Shown here piece after piece: positions 4,609 to 5,896 of a stretch of 5,896 nucleotides of DNA. The translations under genes were made by a program, and so were the position numbers. Every line of letters starts with the position of its first letter. Position 1 is the stretch's first letter. The stretch is from Candidatus Omnitrophota bacterium (lineage in GTDB: Bacteria > Omnitrophota > Gorgyraeia > Gygaellales > Profunditerraquicolaceae): positions 1 to 5,896 of the forward strand of contig VGKK01000072.1 of the NCBI GenBank assembly GCA_016867095.1, given 5' to 3'. The notes below the pieces were generated by a model. It had not been told where the DNA came from. It was given only the letters and a program-made list of their open reading frames with translations, and did not search any database.

Positions 4609-5739
4609 ATGAAAAAATATAATGTCGCGGTAATTGGAGTGGGCGCGGTGGGGGTGGAGATGCTGCGGGTTTTGCGGCAGCGGAATTTCCCCGTCGGAGA
4701 ATTACGGGTATTTGCCCGTTCTGCCCGAGAAATAGATGTGGACGGCCAAAAATACGCGGTAGAGGCGATTTCTCCCGAAGGTTTTGCCGGCATAGACGTC
4801 GCTTTATTTGCCGGCACCGAAGGCGAAAAAGGCGCGGCAGCAACCTATGCCGCGGATGCCGTAAAAAGAGGGGCTGTGGTTATTGATAATGGCGCGGATT
4901 TCCGTATGGACCCTAAAGTCCCCTTAGTGGTTCCGGAGGTAAATGCCAAAGACATAAATCCCGTTAGAAACTGGTTTAGATTAAAAAGAAAAGATGTTTC
5001 TAGCGGGGTAAAAAAACACAGCCCAGAGGGGCGTGGTTTGGCTTCCAATAGCCAAAGCCACAAAGGTATAATCGCCAACCCCAATTGTTCCACTATTCAG
5101 ATGGTCGTGGCCTTATGGCCGATTTATCAGAAAGCGGGGATTAAGCGTGTTGTCGTCACTACTCTTCAGGCTGCCTCTGGCGCAGGCAGGGGCGCGGTGG
5201 AACAATTAAAAGAGGAAACTGCTAACCTGTTAGCCAGTTGGCCTGTTATTAATCTGAACGGGCAAACGGGCAAACGGGCAAACGGGCAAACGGCATTGCC
5301 GCAGCAAATAGCTTATAATGTTTTTCCGCATATAGGCAGCTTTGTAGAGGACGATTATACTAATGAAGAATGGAAGCTGGTGCGGGAGAGCCATAAGATT
5401 ATGCACGACGATAAAATTAAAATTTCCGCCACCTGTGTCAGGGTACCGGTAAGGACCGGCCATTCCGAGTCGGTATATATTGAGACCGCAAAGCCGCTGG
5501 CGGCTGATAAGGCCAGAGATATCCTATCCCGGTCTAGCGGCATAATTGTTATAGATGAGTCCAGGAAGAATCTTTATCCTATGCCGAAAGATGTTGAAGG
5601 CAGGGATGAAGTTTTTGTCGGCCGCATCCGCAGGGACCCTTTTGTCAAGAATGGCTTATGGCTTTGGGTGGTCGCCGATAATTTACGCAAGGGCGCCGCG
5701 ACTAACGCCATTCAGATTGCCGAGGCATTAATACAGTGA
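4609..5739 (+). CDS. asd: Aspartate-semialdehyde dehydrogenase with two repeat-derived inserts
   Basis: NADP-dependent reduction of aspartyl phosphate to aspartate semialdehyde, the branch point for lysine, diaminopimelate, threonine and methionine. Seen: nucleotide-binding GVGAVG (10-15), DNGADFRM (93-100), VPEVN (108-112), catalytic C160 in ANPNCSTIQM, QAASGAG (187-193), the RVPV-TGHSES segment with catalytic H285, and the C-terminal VVADNLRKGAATNAIQIAE. At 376 residues it is about 35-45 longer than usual (about 330-340). The excess is in two places. Residues 117-150 separate VPEVNAKDI from HKGIIANPNC, where relatives have only a few residues; this DNA contains a palindromic element and a second hairpin. 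Residues 217-229 (NGQTGKRANGQTA) come from an ACGGGCAA array in the variable loop before the QIAYNVFPHI motif. All catalytic motifs are intact, so the enzyme is probably functional, with the inserts in surface loops. Confidence 0.94.
   Translation: MKKYNVAVIGVGAVGVEMLRVLRQRNFPVGELRVFARSAREIDVDGQKYAVEAISPEGFAGIDVALFAGTEGEKGAAATYAADAVKRGAVVIDNGADFRMDPKVPLVVPEVNAKDINPVRNWFRLKRKDVSSGVKKHSPEGRGLASNSQSHKGIIANPNCSTIQMVVALWPIYQKAGIKRVVVTTLQAASGAGRGAVEQLKEETANLLASWPVINLNGQTGKRANGQTALPQQIAYNVFPHIGSFVEDDYTNEEWKLVRESHKIMHDDKIKISATCVRVPVRTGHSESVYIETAKPLAADKARDILSRSSGIIVIDESRKNLYPMPKDVEGRDEVFVGRIRRDPFVKNGLWLWVVADNLRKGAATNAIQIAEALIQ
4958..5009 (+). repeat. Palindromic element inside asd, related to the leuC-leuD copy
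   Basis: CCCGTTAGAAAC (4960-4971) pairs with GTTTCTAGCGGG (4996-5007) over 12 positions with one G-T wobble; A4958/T5009 and a T-G pair extend it to 14. The loop is 24 nt and A-rich. The left end AATCCCGTTAG and the right end CTAGCGGGGTAAA match the intergenic palindrome at 2858-2908 (AACCCCGTTAG, CTAACGGGGTAAA) with one change at each end. It is read in frame as residues from N117 to about V134 of Asd, rich in Arg and Lys. Confidence 0.88.
5033..5061 (+). repeat. Second hairpin in the asd insert
   Basis: GTGG (5033-5036) plus TTTGGCT (5037-5043) pair with AGCCAAA (5050-5056) and CCAC (5058-5061), with one bulged G (5057) and a 6-nt loop. It lies in the second half of the apparent Asd insert, 23 nt after the CCCGTTAG palindrome, and ends at the histidine codon where family-like sequence (HKGIIANPNC) resumes. 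It may be a second repeat type or part of a longer composite element. Confidence 0.7.
5258..5293 (+). repeat. In-frame 8-bp tandem repeat ACGGGCAA inside asd
   Basis: Four exact ACGGGCAA units (5258-5289) followed by ACGG. As in leuC, the 8-nt unit gives a 24-nt coding period, here the octapeptide NGQTGKRA followed by NGQTA (residues 217-229). Its sequence is unrelated to the GGTCACCA unit, although the unit length is the same. Confidence 0.93.
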
Positions 5740-5896
5740 ATAAGAAGAATGTCCCGATGGTGTCGCTTCTTCGAAGCTTCCCATCGGGATCCCGACCCCG
5801 AAACGAAGTGAGGGCGTCGGGACGTAATATCAAGCTGGAAATAGAGTATGACGGCACGGCTTACTGTGGTTGGCAGGTTCAGGTAAGTCACAAGCA
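5736..5896 (+). CDS. truA: tRNA pseudouridine synthase A, N-terminal part (3' end outside the window)
   Basis: TruA converts U38-U40 of the tRNA anticodon arm to pseudouridine. Bases 5829-5882 read IKLEIEYDGTAYCGWQVQ, the conserved TruA N-terminal strand and motif. The catalytic-aspartate region lies beyond the window. The start is uncertain. The frame is open back to GTG 5736, which overlaps the asd stop (GTGA), has GAGG (5722-5725) upstream and gives MNKKN, a natural lead-in to IKLEIEYDG. This start requires about 25 codons of hairpin repeat (5751-5825) to be translated as an insert. Alternatives are ATG 5757 or GTG 5808, both within the repeat and without a good ribosome-binding site. After VQ the reading VSHK departs from the family pattern, and its DNA (GTCACAAG) resembles the 8-bp units before leuC. 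Confidence 0.85.
   Translation, partial: MNKKNVPMVSLLRSFPSGSRPRNEVRASGRNIKLEIEYDGTAYCGWQVQVSHK
5751..5823 (+). repeat. Double palindrome with TCCCGA / TCGGGA arms at the asd-truA junction
   Basis: Hairpin one: TCCCGATGG (5752-5760) pairs with CCATCGGGA (5781-5789), with an inner GCTTC/GAAGC stem (5765-5769 with 5773-5777). Hairpin two: TCCCGAC (5790-5796) pairs with GTCGGGA (5816-5822), with CCC/GGG continuing inside. The junction TCGGGATCCCGA (5784-5795) is itself a perfect 12-bp palindrome, and the outermost GTCCCGA (5751-5757) can pair with TCGGGAC (5817-5823), so two mutually exclusive folds exist. The block including the next two bases is 75 nt (5751-5825), a multiple of three, and contains no stop in the TruA frame. 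Confidence 0.85.

Noticed and set aside
5221..5234. GCTAAC-CT-GTTAGC palindrome in asd
   Set aside because: The arms are only 6 bp with a 2-nt loop, too tight to fold well as RNA, and it is not seen elsewhere in the window. It could be chance coding sequence.

Overview
The window is a compact bacterial biosynthetic region with every gene on the + strand. It begins with the 3' end of an acyl carrier protein gene and a strong intrinsic terminator. Then come fabF (3-oxoacyl-ACP synthase II), leuC and leuD (the two subunits of isopropylmalate isomerase), leuB (3-isopropylmalate dehydrogenase type), asd (aspartate-semialdehyde dehydrogenase) and the 5' end of truA (tRNA pseudouridine synthase). 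acpP-fabF is the usual fatty-acid elongation pair. leuC-leuD-leuB carry 2-isopropylmalate to the leucine 2-oxoacid precursor, and asd makes the aspartate semialdehyde used for lysine, threonine, methionine and cell-wall diaminopimelate. The genes from leuD to truA are packed like an operon: ATGA overlap leuD/leuB, 9-nt gap leuB/asd, and a probable GTGA overlap asd/truA.

The organism cannot be named from the sequence alone. The short two-subunit isomerase, the LeuB with an actinobacterial-like substrate loop, the intermediate GC content and above all the density of small palindromes and short tandem repeats suggest a Gram-negative or candidate-phylum lineage. Omnitrophota is my best guess, from memory of such repeat-rich genomes and not from a search.

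The enzymes are ordinary; the unusual part is a set of short repeats that lie between genes and also inside them. (a) A palindrome with CCCGTTAG / CTAACGGGG ends occurs between leuC and leuD, and a close relative lies in frame inside asd, in an apparent insert of about 34 residues just before the catalytic-cysteine motif. (b) Tandem arrays with an 8-bp unit occur upstream of leuC (GGTGACTT and its inverted partner), inside leuC (GGTCACCA) and inside asd (ACGGGCAA); inside genes three units make 24 nt and so an octapeptide repeat. (c) A double hairpin built from TCCCGA / TCGGGA arms sits at the asd/truA junction in a frame open through to TruA, as if inserted after the fifth codon of truA. (d) The leuC-leuD gap is filled by GTGTAAT-type repeats arranged as a large inverted repeat. 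Together this looks like repeat families that invade or expand in coding sequence while keeping the frame, comparable in behaviour to the palindromic elements known in Rickettsia genes.

No tRNA, rRNA, CRISPR array, transposase or convincing minus-strand gene was seen. There is no gene-free stretch longer than 300 bases; the largest gap (leuC-leuD, 196 nt) is almost entirely repeat.
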